Shown here: positions 1 to 7,292 of the stretch, one piece after another
How the letters are laid out: each line of letters starts with the position of its first letter
Position numbering within the stretch: the first letter of the stretch is position 1
Assembly: GCA_964401045.1 (NCBI GenBank)
Contig: CAYNXB010000026.1
Span: 1 to 33,298, forward strand
Direction: 5' to 3'
DNA: 33,298 bases
DNA from: CAYNXB01 sp964401045
GTDB taxonomy: Bacteria > Pseudomonadota > Alphaproteobacteria > Sphingomonadales > Sphingomonadaceae
Made by a program: the position numbers and the translations under genes
The notes under the pieces: generated by a model
What the model was told of the DNA's origin: nothing
The model's database searches: none
The model's input: only the letters and a program-made list of their open reading frames with translations

Positions 1-152
1 TTTCTCTAACCAAACAGCGTCGCGATGTCAATATAAAAGTGCCAAATAGGTTTGTTAATCCTCGTTTGCGCGCTGGAGGGTGTGCCTCCGGCCGCTTGCC
101 CCGCCACCCGCCGTCCCCTAGGGCGCCGCGGGACGCGAGGAGCCAACCGCCG

Positions 153-797
153 ATGCTGCGCAGCCTTTACAACTGGGTCATGGCCAAGGCCGCGCACCCC
201 AAGGCAGAGTGGTGGCTTGCCGCATTCGCGTTTGTCGAAGCGAGCTTCTTCCCGATTCCGCCGCATCCGTTGCTCGGCCTGATGTGCCTGGCGGAGCCGA
301 AGAAGGCGGTGCGCTTCGCCGCGGTCGCCACGGTCGCGTCGGTCCTCGGCGGGCTGCTCGGCTACGCGATCGGCGCGCTGCTTTACGACAGCGTCGGCGC
401 ACAGCTGCTTCACCTGCTTGGCATGACGGACACCTTCCCGGTCGCCGCCTGCTACCTGCGCGAATACGGGGCCGAGATCATCATGATCAAGGGCGCTACG
501 CCGATTCCGTTCAAGCTGCTCACCATCACCGCCGGGTTCATCGGCATGGGGCTCGTGCCCTTTATCCTCGCGAGCATTGTCAGCCGCTCGATCAGCTTCC
601 TCGTCGTGGGCGTGCTGTTTCGCCTGTTCGGCGCGCCGATCAAGCGCTTCATCGACAAGTACCTCGGTCTCGCCACGGCCGGCTTCGTGGTGCTGGTGAT
701 CGGCGGCTTCCTCGCCATCACGCTGCTCGAAGGCGGCGGCGAGGAAGTGCGCGAGAAGTGCAGCGTGGCGGCGGGGCTAGACTCCTCCATTGCCTGA
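153..797 (+). CDS. YqaA/DedA-like (SNARE-associated) inner-membrane protein
   Basis: Predicted 214-residue integral membrane protein. The chosen ATG at 153 has an AGGAG 10 nt upstream (138-142); the same frame is open back to 39 but has no ribosome site there. The N-terminal half has the FVEASFFPIPPHP signature of YqaA/DedA-type proteins followed by long hydrophobic stretches, and a GATPIPFKLLTITAGFIGMG re-entrant-type segment lies near the middle. DedA-superfamily proteins are linked to lipid transport and membrane homeostasis; the YqaA branch has no firm substrate. The last 21 bases overlap the convergent sorbosone dehydrogenase-like gene. The family call is by motif recognition; the substrate is unknown. 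Confidence 0.82.
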   Translation: MLRSLYNWVMAKAAHPKAEWWLAAFAFVEASFFPIPPHPLLGLMCLAEPKKAVRFAAVATVASVLGGLLGYAIGALLYDSVGAQLLHLLGMTDTFPVAACYLREYGAEIIMIKGATPIPFKLLTITAGFIGMGLVPFILASIVSRSISFLVVGVLFRLFGAPIKRFIDKYLGLATAGFVVLVIGGFLAITLLEGGGEEVREKCSVAAGLDSSIA

Positions 798-2114
798 CGG
801 CGCCGGTGCGGCCTGCGCGGCCGTCACTCGCCACACGGTATTTCCTGCGTCATCCGCCACCAGCAGCGCGCCGCTGCGGTCAATCGCCACGCCCACCGGG
901 CGGCCGTAGACTTCCTTGCCGTGGAGGAACCCGCCGAGCACCTCGACCGGCAGGCCCGTCGGCTTTCCGCCTGCGAATGGCACAAAGATCACGTGATAGC
1001 CTGACGGGTGCGAGCGGTTCCACGAGCCGTGCTGGCCGACGAACGCGCCGCTCGCGAACCTCGGCCCGAGCGCGGCGCCATCGGCGAAAGTCAGGCCGAG
1101 CGAGGCGGTGTGCGCGGCAAGCCCGTAGTCTGGCTTGATCGCCTTCGCGACCATGTCCGGACGCGGCGGATAGGCGCGAGCGTCGACGTGCGTGCCCCAG
1201 TAGACCCACGGCCACCCGTAGAACGCACCCGCGCGCACAGAGGTGAGGTAATCGGGCGAGGCGTCGTCGCCGATCTCGTCACGCTCGTTGACCACGGTCC
1301 ACAGCTTGCCCGCCTGCCAGCCCATACCATTGGGATTGCGCAAGCCGGAGGCGAAGATGTGGTGCGCGCCGGTTGCGGGATCGACTTCCCAGATCGCCGC
1401 GCGGCCCACTTCGTTCTCCATTCCGTTCTCGCTGACGTTGCTGTTCGAGCCGACGGATACGTAGAGCCTGGACCCATCGGGCGAGGCGATCACGTTCTTG
1501 GTCCAGTGGTGATCGATTGGTCCGCCGGGCAGATCGGTGATCTTGGTCCCCGCATCGAGCGGGTGATCGGCCCCGGCGGCGTAACGGTAGCGCATCAGCT
1601 TGTCGGTGTCGGCGACGTAGAGTGTATCGCCGACCAGCGCCATGCCGATCGGCGCAGTGAGTCCGTCGATGTAGGTGATGCGGCTGTCCGCGCGCCCGTC
1701 CCCGTCGGTGTCGCGCAGCAGGCTGATACGGTTGGGTGGTGTGGGCCCGCCGCCCTTCGCGCCGCCCATCAGGAACTTCATCACCAGGCCCTTGGGGCGC
1801 ATGATCGGCTCGATCCCATAATCGGTCTCGGCCACCAGCACGTCGCCATTAGGCAGCGGCAGGATCCAGCGCGGATGGATCAGACCGGTTGCGAACGGGA
1901 CCACGTTCAGGCCCGGCGCCGCGACCGGCGTCTTCCCCTGGGGCCAGCCGGTTACCGTCGCAATGCGGATCGGCGGAAACGCAGCGTAATCGGGCGCAGG
2001 GATCGTCGGGTTGGGACCGTAGCGCTCGGCCTCAGGCACCGTCGCGCCCTTGCCGCAGGCGGCGAGCAGCATCAGCGGCGCCAGCGCGCCGGCGAGAAAT
2101 GCGACGCGGCGCAT
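777..2114 (-). CDS. Sorbosone dehydrogenase-like (PQQ-type beta-propeller) lipoprotein
   Basis: 445-residue secreted protein with a lipoprotein signal peptide: hydrophobic stretch then LLAAC, with lipidated Cys at residue 20. The body looks like the soluble glucose/L-sorbosone dehydrogenase six-bladed propeller family: HPRWILPLPNGDVLVAE, then RDTDGDGRAD (a Ca-binding-like loop), GLRNPNGMGW, NERDEIGDD, and GQHGSWNRSHPSGY near the C-terminus. Family members oxidise sugars with pyrroloquinoline quinone, but many have unknown substrates, and no PQQ synthesis genes are in the window. Its start lies 1 bp after the stop of the DUF2231 gene, so the two are probably one operon. The 3' end overlaps the convergent YqaA-like gene by 21 bp. 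Confidence 0.85.
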   Translation of the reverse strand: MRRVAFLAGALAPLMLLAACGKGATVPEAERYGPNPTIPAPDYAAFPPIRIATVTGWPQGKTPVAAPGLNVVPFATGLIHPRWILPLPNGDVLVAETDYGIEPIMRPKGLVMKFLMGGAKGGGPTPPNRISLLRDTDGDGRADSRITYIDGLTAPIGMALVGDTLYVADTDKLMRYRYAAGADHPLDAGTKITDLPGGPIDHHWTKNVIASPDGSRLYVSVGSNSNVSENGMENEVGRAAIWEVDPATGAHHIFASGLRNPNGMGWQAGKLWTVVNERDEIGDDASPDYLTSVRAGAFYGWPWVYWGTHVDARAYPPRPDMVAKAIKPDYGLAAHTASLGLTFADGAALGPRFASGAFVGQHGSWNRSHPSGYHVIFVPFAGGKPTGLPVEVLGGFLHGKEVYGRPVGVAIDRSGALLVADDAGNTVWRVTAAQAAPAPSGNGGV

Positions 2115-2115
2115 T

Positions 2116-2586
2116 CTACGCTCTCCCTTCGGAGGTGTCGTCCTCGTGCACGCCGACCCGGCCTTTGAACACCATCTCGCCGCCCATCCAGCCGTTGAAT
2201 AACAGCAGCACGGTGACGATCGCCGACAGCGTGAGGCCGGCCGGCAGCACCGCCGCCGCCCCGTCGCGCATGTGGACGATGAAGTTCACCACCGACAACA
2301 GGAGCATCACCACATTGCCGGTCAGGTGATACCACGCCTTGCGCATCGCCCGGATGCGCGGCTCGGCAATGAAGTCGATGAACCCTGCGGCCGCGGCGAT
2401 CAGCGCGCCGATAATGCCGGCGCCGATCAGCCAGGCGGAAAAATAGGCCCAGCTCGCCCAGCCGGTCAGCCAGTAGGCGAGGTCGGTGATGAACGCACCG
2501 ATCAACAGCCCGATCGGAATCGTAACCAGGAGCGGATGAAGTGGATGTCCGGCAACGCGGACCGTCGAACGTGGATTTGCAGACAT
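2116..2586 (-). CDS. DUF2231 membrane protein
   Basis: 156-residue membrane protein with four predicted hydrophobic segments. It begins with the GHPLHPLLVTIPIGLL motif characteristic of DUF2231, continues with an EPRIRAMRKAWYHLTGN loop, and ends hydrophilic. AAAGGG sits upstream of the ATG at 2586. It is the first gene of a two-gene unit, 1 bp before the sorbosone dehydrogenase-like lipoprotein. DUF2231 proteins often accompany periplasmic redox proteins, so a membrane-anchoring or electron-transfer role is a reasonable guess; the conserved His pair in GHPLHP could bind haem or metal, but this is inference. Confidence 0.88.
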   Translation of the reverse strand: MSANPRSTVRVAGHPLHPLLVTIPIGLLIGAFITDLAYWLTGWASWAYFSAWLIGAGIIGALIAAAAGFIDFIAEPRIRAMRKAWYHLTGNVVMLLLSVVNFIVHMRDGAAAVLPAGLTLSAIVTVLLLFNGWMGGEMVFKGRVGVHEDDTSEGRA

Positions 2587-2650
2587 GGGCGAACCCTTTG
2601 CTGAGCCACCCCACCCGCGGCATTAACCGGCGATGCGTCCGTCCGTTCCG

Positions 2651-3085
2651 CTAGGTGTCCGAAAAGCTGATCTCGAGCGAGATCTCGGCGTTGAGCAGCT
2701 TCGACACCGGGCAGTTCGCCTCGGCTTCGGCCGCGAGCCGCTCGAAATCGGCCCGACTCATGCCGGGGACGGTGCCCGAAAGAATCAGGTCCGAGCGGGT
2801 GATCGTGAAACCGTCGCCGTCCTTGTCGAGCGTGACCTTGGCGGTGGTGTCGATCACGCCATTCTCGTGGCCGGCGCGGGCGAGGGCGAACGACAGCGCC
2901 ATCGTGAAGCACGAGGCATGCGCCACGGCGACCAGTTCCTCGGGGTTGGTGCCCTGCTTCCCCTCGAAGCGTGTGTTGAATCCGTACGGCTGGTTCACAA
3001 GCGCACCGGACTGGGTCGAGACATGACCCCTGCCGTCCTTGCCGAATCCTTCGTAGCGCGCACTGCCGCTCTTCACGATCGCCAT
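2651..3085 (-). CDS. osmC: OsmC/Ohr-type peroxiredoxin-like protein
   Basis: 144-residue OsmC-family hydroperoxide reductase. The two family cysteines are visible: Cys59 in AVAHASCFTMALS and Cys125 in EANCPVSKLL. These proteins reduce organic hydroperoxides with a reactive Cys pair, usually in the cytoplasm. The frame is open further upstream to 3256, but that part overlaps spt. The ATG at 3085 (MAIVKSGSARY) shares one base with the spt stop (TGATG) and has GGAG 8 nt before it, so translational coupling to spt is likely. The pairing with sphingolipid synthesis is unusual; protection of lipids from peroxidation is only a guess. Length and motifs fit the OsmC rather than the Ohr subgroup, though the split is uncertain. 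Confidence 0.87.
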   Translation of the reverse strand: MAIVKSGSARYEGFGKDGRGHVSTQSGALVNQPYGFNTRFEGKQGTNPEELVAVAHASCFTMALSFALARAGHENGVIDTTAKVTLDKDGDGFTITRSDLILSGTVPGMSRADFERLAAEAEANCPVSKLLNAEISLEISFSDT

Positions 3086-4335
3086 CAGATGATCTCCATT
3101 GCCTTCCCGGCCCGTTCGAACATGCCCACGATTGTCTCCACTTCCCCGGCCGAATGCTCGGCGCAGAGCGAGCACCGCAGCAGCGTCATGCCGGCAGGCG
3201 TTGCCGGCGGCCGGGCGAGGTTCACGTAGAGCCCTTCGTGCAACAACGCCTCCCACATCGCCGCGCCGCGCTCAAGGTCGGGCATGATCACAGCGATGAT
3301 CGCGCTCTGCGGCTCGTCGGTGCCGAGCTGGAAGCCGAGGCCCTTGAGCTTCGCGTGCAGCGTGCGGGAATTCTCCCACAGGTGCGCGCGCTTGTTGCCC
3401 GAGTGCATCAGCTTGCGGATGCTGGTCGCGGCGGTCGCGACCACGCTCGGCGGCAGGCTGGCGGTGAACACGTAGGGCCGGCACACCAGCCGCAGAATCT
3501 CGAAGCTCGGGTGGTTGGAGACGCAGAACCCGCCGACCGTGCCGACGCTCTTCGAAAACGTGCCGATGATGAAATCGACCTGGTCGATCACGCCTTGCGC
3601 TTCGGCCACGCCGCGGCCGTGCTCGCCGATGAAGCCCATCGAATGAGCCTCGTCGACCAGCACCATCGCGCCGTTTTCCTTGGAAACGCGGACCATTTCC
3701 TGAAGCGGCGCGACATCGCCGAGCATCGAATAGACGCCTTCCAGCACCACCAGCCTGCCCGCGCCTTCGGGGATGCGTTTGAGGCGCTTCTCGAGCGCTT
3801 CCACGTCGTTGTGCTTGAACGGCACCACCTCGGCATTGCCGAGCGCACAGCCGTCCCAGATCGATGCGTGGCTGTCGATATCCAGGACGATGTAGTCGCC
3901 CTTGCCGGCGATCGTGCTGATGATCCCGAGGTTGGCCTGGTAGCCGGTCGAGAACACCATGGCATGATCCATGCCGTAGAAGTCTTTTAGCGCGTCCTCG
4001 CACTCCCTGTGCCCCTGGTAGGTGCCGTTGAGCACGCGGCTGCCGGTGGTGCCGCTGCCGAAGTTGTCGAGCGCATCCTTGCCCGCGGCGATCACGTCCG
4101 GGTCGAAGGTCATGCCCATGTAATTGTAGGTGCCGAGCAGGATCGTATCGCGCCCGTTGCAGATCGCCCGGGTAGGGGACAGCACCTTCTCCATCACCAG
4201 CCCGAAAGGATCGGTCAGGCCGCTCGAAAGCAGCGTCTCGCGTTGCTGGATCAGCGGATCGAACTTGCTGAACAGGTCCGGCGTTTTGCCGGAAAGTTCC
4301 TGCGGCCGGTCGGCCTGTGCCACACCTTCGCTCAC
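3085..4335 (-). CDS. spt: Serine palmitoyltransferase
   Basis: 416-residue PLP-dependent alpha-oxoamine synthase. It condenses L-serine with a palmitoyl thioester to 3-ketodihydrosphingosine, the first step of sphingolipid synthesis, in the cytoplasm. The sequence closely follows the Sphingomonas paucimobilis enzyme as I remember it: LLGTYNYMGMTFDPDVI, SRVLNGT, LVVLEGVYSMLGD, VLVDEAHSMGF, GTFSKSVGTVGGF and RPPATPAGMTLLRCSLCAEH. From the chosen start, His156, Asp228, His231 and PLP-lysine Lys262 line up with His159, Asp231, His234 and Lys265 of that enzyme. An ATG exists at 4362, but the GTG at 4335 overlaps the acp stop (GTGA) and has GGGGGAG 7 nt upstream. It is sandwiched between acp and osmC in one unit. 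Alternative: another AOS-family enzyme; unlikely. Confidence 0.95.
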   Translation of the reverse strand: MSEGVAQADRPQELSGKTPDLFSKFDPLIQQRETLLSSGLTDPFGLVMEKVLSPTRAICNGRDTILLGTYNYMGMTFDPDVIAAGKDALDNFGSGTTGSRVLNGTYQGHRECEDALKDFYGMDHAMVFSTGYQANLGIISTIAGKGDYIVLDIDSHASIWDGCALGNAEVVPFKHNDVEALEKRLKRIPEGAGRLVVLEGVYSMLGDVAPLQEMVRVSKENGAMVLVDEAHSMGFIGEHGRGVAEAQGVIDQVDFIIGTFSKSVGTVGGFCVSNHPSFEILRLVCRPYVFTASLPPSVVATAATSIRKLMHSGNKRAHLWENSRTLHAKLKGLGFQLGTDEPQSAIIAVIMPDLERGAAMWEALLHEGLYVNLARPPATPAGMTLLRCSLCAEHSAGEVETIVGMFERAGKAMEII

Positions 4336-4583
4336 GCGTCGGCTCCCCCGGCGAGTTTGCACACCGCATCGACGAGCTGGCCGAAAGTTTCGATCTCGGC
4401 CTGCTGGTTCATGCTGATGATGATGTCGAACTCGTCCTCGATCGCGGCGACGAAATCCATCACCGTCAGACTGTCGAATTCGAGGTCGTTGGCGAAGCTG
4501 GTGTCGTCCCCGATCGCCACGCCCTTCTTGTTGAAGGGCTCGATCAGCGTGCGGATGCGAGCGTCGGTTGCGGCGCGGTCCAT
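4332..4583 (-). CDS. Acyl carrier protein dedicated to sphingolipid synthesis
   Basis: Acyl carrier protein of 83 residues from the chosen ATG (MDRAATDARIRTLI). The phosphopantetheine attachment serine is in LEFDSLTVMDFV, followed by an acidic helix (EDEFDIIISMNQQAEIETFGQLVDAV). The frame allows a 98-residue form from 4628; the shorter form matches the usual length and has GGA-rich sequence upstream, but the choice is not firm. It overlaps spt through GTGA. Sphingolipid-producing bacteria commonly carry such an ACP beside spt, and it probably presents the fatty acyl group to the synthase. The family call is solid; the dedicated partnership is inferred from position. Confidence 0.88.
   Translation of the reverse strand: MDRAATDARIRTLIEPFNKKGVAIGDDTSFANDLEFDSLTVMDFVAAIEDEFDIIISMNQQAEIETFGQLVDAVCKLAGGADA
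4343..4349 (-). promoter_or_regulatory. Shine-Dalgarno site fixing the GTG start of spt
   Basis: On the minus strand this reads GGGGGAG, 7 nt before the GTG at 4335, and lies inside the 3' end of acp. Together with the GTGA stop/start overlap it favours GTG over the in-frame ATG at 4362. Confidence 0.75.
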
Positions 4584-4692
4584 GCGGAAATTTCCAATCC
4601 TGTCCTGCAGGGGCGACGCCTCTGCCATGCGAATGCGGCGGAAAAGCGGTTCGCGGGGCGGCTTGTCAAGCGGGAGGGCAGGAATTGCGCCG

Positions 4693-5064
4693 TCAGGCGG
4701 CGAGAAGCAGCCCTTTGACGGTAGTCATGAACGGACCGATCGAAACCGGCTTGGCCAGGTAGCCCTCGGCACCGACGTCGCGGATGCGTTCCTCGTCGCC
4801 CTTGCCGGCGTAGGCGGTCACCGCCAGCACCGGGATCAGGCGCAAGTGCGCGTCACGCTTGAGGCTGGCGATCAGGTCCAGTCCGGAAATGTCCTGTAGC
4901 TGGATGTCCATGATGACCAGGTTGGGGACAAACGCGCGCGCCCGCTCGATTGCGCGCGCGCCTTCGGATACCGGTTCGACAGTGTAGCCGTTCGCGACGA
5001 GTACGTCGCAAAACAGTTTCCGGTTGAGGTCGTTGTCCTCGACAACGAGGATGCGCTTCGTCAT
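4693..5064 (-). CDS. divK: Single-domain response regulator, DivK type
   Basis: 123-residue stand-alone receiver domain without an output domain. Phosphoacceptor Asp53 lies in VIMDIQLQDISGLD, the acidic pocket is VVEDND near residues 8-12, and the conserved lysine Lys105 is in YLAKPVSIGPF. The segment AVTAYAGKGDEERIRDVGAEGYLAKP closely resembles Caulobacter DivK. DivK links the PleC/DivJ kinases to the CckA-ChpT-CtrA phosphorelay. AGGGGGG precedes the ATG at 5064. In Caulobacter divK is followed by pleD; here no diguanylate cyclase follows and the gene looks monocistronic, divergent from the DUF3572 gene across 74 bp. Other alphaproteobacterial single-domain receivers are possible, but DivK is the best fit. 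Confidence 0.85.
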   Translation of the reverse strand: MTKRILVVEDNDLNRKLFCDVLVANGYTVEPVSEGARAIERARAFVPNLVIMDIQLQDISGLDLIASLKRDAHLRLIPVLAVTAYAGKGDEERIRDVGAEGYLAKPVSIGPFMTTVKGLLLAA

Positions 5065-5125
5065 GTGCCCCCCTGTCGCTTCCGTCCCAACGGGAGCTCG
5101 GCAGCGACGTCCTGCGGCCTTAGCC

Positions 5126-5131
5126 GAAGGA
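5126..5131 (+). promoter_or_regulatory. Shine-Dalgarno site for the GTG start at 5139
   Basis: GAAGGA, 7 nt before the GTG at 5139. No ATG is available in this part of the frame, so this site is the main support for the start. Confidence 0.55.
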
Positions 5132-5138
5132 CGCTCGC

Positions 5139-5432
5139 GTGGATAGGGGCCGGATAATTATAAAGATTAGTGAAAATGCGATTAAGGATCCCGCGGCGCT
5201 GGCGTTGCGGGCGATCGCCTGGATCGTCTCTGACGAGGCGCGGGGAGCGCGGTTGCTGGCCTTGACCGGCCTCACGCCGGAACTGCTGCGTGAGCGGCTT
5301 GGAAGCGCAGATGTGCAGCGGGCCGCGCTCGAATTTCTCGGCGCGCACGAGCCGGACCTGCTGGCTGCCGCCGAGGCGCTCGAGGTCGCGCCGGCGGACC
5401 TGGCGGCGGCCGGCGAAAGGCTCGGCGCATGA
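5139..5432 (+). CDS. DUF3572 family protein
   Basis: 97-residue, mostly helical, soluble protein. It matches the DUF3572 pattern: ALALRAIAWIVSDEARGARLLALTGLTPELLRERL, then FLGAHEPDLLAAAEALEVAPADLAAA. The start is a GTG with GAAGGA 7 nt upstream. Its stop overlaps the next gene by ATGA, so the two are translationally coupled. I recall DUF3572 genes lying next to divK in other alphaproteobacteria, as here in divergent orientation, which hints at a cell-cycle link, but no function is established. Confidence 0.82.
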   Translation: MDRGRIIIKISENAIKDPAALALRAIAWIVSDEARGARLLALTGLTPELLRERLGSADVQRAALEFLGAHEPDLLAAAEALEVAPADLAAAGERLGA

Positions 5433-6058
5433 GCCGCCCGCTGGTCGTGACCGATTGCGACGAGGTGCTGCTGCACATGGTCGCGCATTTCCGCGAATAT
5501 CTCGGCGAGGAGCACGGGGTCGATTTCCGCATCGAGGGCGGCAGCTTCGCCGAGGCGATGCGCTACCAGGCCAGCGGTGAGATTTTGCCCGAAGCGGAGA
5601 TGTGGCGCCTGTTGAACCTGTTCTTCGACACCGAGATGCACCGGCAGAAGGCGATCGCAGGCGCGGTCGAGGCGATGGCGCGGCTAGCGCAGAACGCAGA
5701 CGTGGTGGTGCTCACCAATCTCCTCGATCACCGTGCCGAGATGCGCGCGGAGCAACTCGCAGGCCACGGCATCCAAGCCCGCGTGTTCACCAATCAGGGT
5801 CCCAAGGGTCCGGCGCTGAAGAAGATCGTCGACGAATTCCGTCCGTCGCGGGTCGCGTTTATCGACGACATAGCCGTGCATCATCGGTCCGTGGGCGAAG
5901 TGGTCCCGCACGCGGTCAGGCTGCACTTCTGCGGCGAGGGGCTGATGGCGCCGCACATCGACTGCGCGCACGTCGCGGGCCATGCCCATGCGCGGATCGA
6001 CCGGTGGGACCAGGCCTTGCCCTGGCTGCTCGAAAAGCTGCATGGAGAAAGCGTATGA
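5429..6058 (+). CDS. HAD-superfamily hydrolase, unknown substrate
   Basis: 209-residue soluble protein with a degenerate haloacid dehalogenase-type fold. Motif I is VVTDCDEVLL (Asp9, Asp11), motif II the threonine in VVVLTN (Thr96), motif III Lys126 in NQGPKGPAL, and motif IV the acid pair Asp146/Asp147 in VAFIDDIAVHH. All four catalytic positions are present, so it is probably an active phosphatase-like enzyme. The DxDxV rather than DxDxT/V-G start and the IDDIAVHHRSV tail are distinctive. ATGA overlaps join it to DUF3572 upstream and ridA downstream. Confidence 0.8.
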   Translation: MSRPLVVTDCDEVLLHMVAHFREYLGEEHGVDFRIEGGSFAEAMRYQASGEILPEAEMWRLLNLFFDTEMHRQKAIAGAVEAMARLAQNADVVVLTNLLDHRAEMRAEQLAGHGIQARVFTNQGPKGPALKKIVDEFRPSRVAFIDDIAVHHRSVGEVVPHAVRLHFCGEGLMAPHIDCAHVAGHAHARIDRWDQALPWLLEKLHGESV

Positions 6059-6516
6059 GCATTGATCAGCGACTCGCCCAGCTGGGCATCCGCCTGCCTG
6101 AGGCCGCCGCACCGGTCGCGGCCTATCGCCCGGTGATCGTCCATGCCGGAGTCGCCTATGTTTCGGGGCAGCTTCCGTTTCTCGACGGCGAACTGGTCAC
6201 CGGCCGGCTGGGCGAGAACGTCTCGCTCGAACGGGGCTTCGAAGCGGCGCGCGCTTGCGGGCTGATGATCCTCGCGCAGCTGAAGGCCGCGCTGATCCCG
6301 CTCGATCGGGTCGCGCACGTGGTCAAGCTCGGCGCGTTTGTGAATTCTACATCCGATTTTACCGACCAGCCGAAGGTCGCGAATGGCGCCTCGGAACTGA
6401 TGTTCGACGTGTTCGGCGATATCGGCCGCCATGCACGCAGCGCCGTCGGGGTGCCGGTCCTGCCGCTGGGTGCGGCGGTCGAAGTGGACGCCATCATTGC
6501 TCTTCACGCTCATTGA
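6055..6516 (+). CDS. RidA (YjgF/YER057c/UK114) family protein
   Basis: 153-residue RidA-family protein. RidA enzymes are trimeric and hydrolyse reactive enamine/imine intermediates of amino-acid metabolism. Diagnostic stretches are AYRPVIVHAGVAYVSGQLPF, GRLGENVSLERGFEAARACGLMILAQLKAAL, HVVKLGAFVNSTSDFTDQPKV, and the C-terminal HARSAVGVPVLPLGAAVEVDAIIAL, which holds the family Arg (ARSAVGV). The length and the central insertion fit the larger YjgF-like subgroup rather than archetypal RidA (about 130 residues), so deaminase activity is probable but not certain. The start overlaps the HAD stop (ATGA) and has GGAG just upstream. Confidence 0.9.
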   Translation: MSIDQRLAQLGIRLPEAAAPVAAYRPVIVHAGVAYVSGQLPFLDGELVTGRLGENVSLERGFEAARACGLMILAQLKAALIPLDRVAHVVKLGAFVNSTSDFTDQPKVANGASELMFDVFGDIGRHARSAVGVPVLPLGAAVEVDAIIALHAH

Positions 6517-7282
6517 CGACCGGGCGGCCCCGCCGCCCCGGCCTGAGCGCGTCCAGTGGCTCCGCGAATGGAGCTACGCCCATCGCGGGCTGCATCGGGT
6601 TGGCGTCCCGGAGAACTCGCTCGCGGCCGCGAGCGGTGCGGTCGCCGCGGGGCTCGGCATCGAATGCGACGTGCAGAAGTCCCGCGACGGGGAGGCGATG
6701 GTGTTCCATGACTGGGAGCTCGACCGGTTGACAAGTGCGCGCGGCGCGGTCGGCGCCCGCACCGCGAGCGAGCTGGCTGCGATCGCCCTTTCGGGCAGCG
6801 ACGATGAACGGATTCCCGCCCTGCGCGCGCTGCTCGCACTGGTCGGCGGGCAAGTGCCGCTGCTGATTGAGGTCAAGTCGAGGCGCGAGCGGCGACCCGC
6901 GCCGCTGTGCCTCGCTGTCCGCCGCGCGCTCGAAGGCTATGCCGGGCGGGTCGCGGTGATGAGCTTCGATCCGCGCGTCTCGCGATGGTTCGCGGTCCAT
7001 GCACCGCAAGTCGTGCGCGGGCTGGTGGTGACCGAGGAGAATGAGCGCACCTTCGCCGGATACATGCGCCGCCACGCGTGGCTGTGGCATGCGCGGCCCG
7101 ATTTCATCGCTTACGACGTGCGCGATTTGCCCAGCCGCTTCGCCGACGCGCAACGCAAGCGAGGATTGCCCCTGCTCACCTGGACCGTGCGCAGCGCCGA
7201 ATTGCGCGAACGGGCGGAGAAATACGCCGACGCGCCGATCGCCGAGGGCGCGGGGGTCGCACAAGGCAGGTCAGTGGCGTAG
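6497..7282 (+). CDS. Glycerophosphodiester phosphodiesterase family protein
   Basis: 261-residue GDPD TIM-barrel protein from a proposed TTG start that overlaps ridA by 20 bp. Catalytic histidines are His29 in YAHRGLH and His71 in VFHDWELDRLT. The metal-binding acids are Glu39-Asn40 (PENS), Glu56 and Asp58 (IECDVQ) and the EVKS segment. GDPDs release glycerol-3-phosphate from glycerophosphodiesters. The start is uncertain: no ATG lies between 6431 and the catalytic motif, and the ATG at 6431 would overlap ridA by 86 bp. No signal peptide is visible, so cytoplasmic action is likely. It is the fourth gene of the 5139-8432 cassette. Confidence 0.85.
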   Translation: MLFTLIDDRAAPPPRPERVQWLREWSYAHRGLHRVGVPENSLAAASGAVAAGLGIECDVQKSRDGEAMVFHDWELDRLTSARGAVGARTASELAAIALSGSDDERIPALRALLALVGGQVPLLIEVKSRRERRPAPLCLAVRRALEGYAGRVAVMSFDPRVSRWFAVHAPQVVRGLVVTEENERTFAGYMRRHAWLWHARPDFIAYDVRDLPSRFADAQRKRGLPLLTWTVRSAELRERAEKYADAPIAEGAGVAQGRSVA

Positions 7283-7292
7283 GCTGGCGGCA

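Noticed and set aside
1..152. AT-rich start of the window with GGAGG-gtgtg-CCTCC (76-90)
   Set aside because: A 5-bp stem is too small to call, and no promoter or RNA gene could be supported; the preceding gene lies outside the window.
1008..2168. 386-codon plus-strand frame over the sorbosone dehydrogenase-like gene
   Set aside because: Composition is that of a shadow frame, it has no ribosome site, and the minus-strand gene has a signal peptide and conserved motifs.
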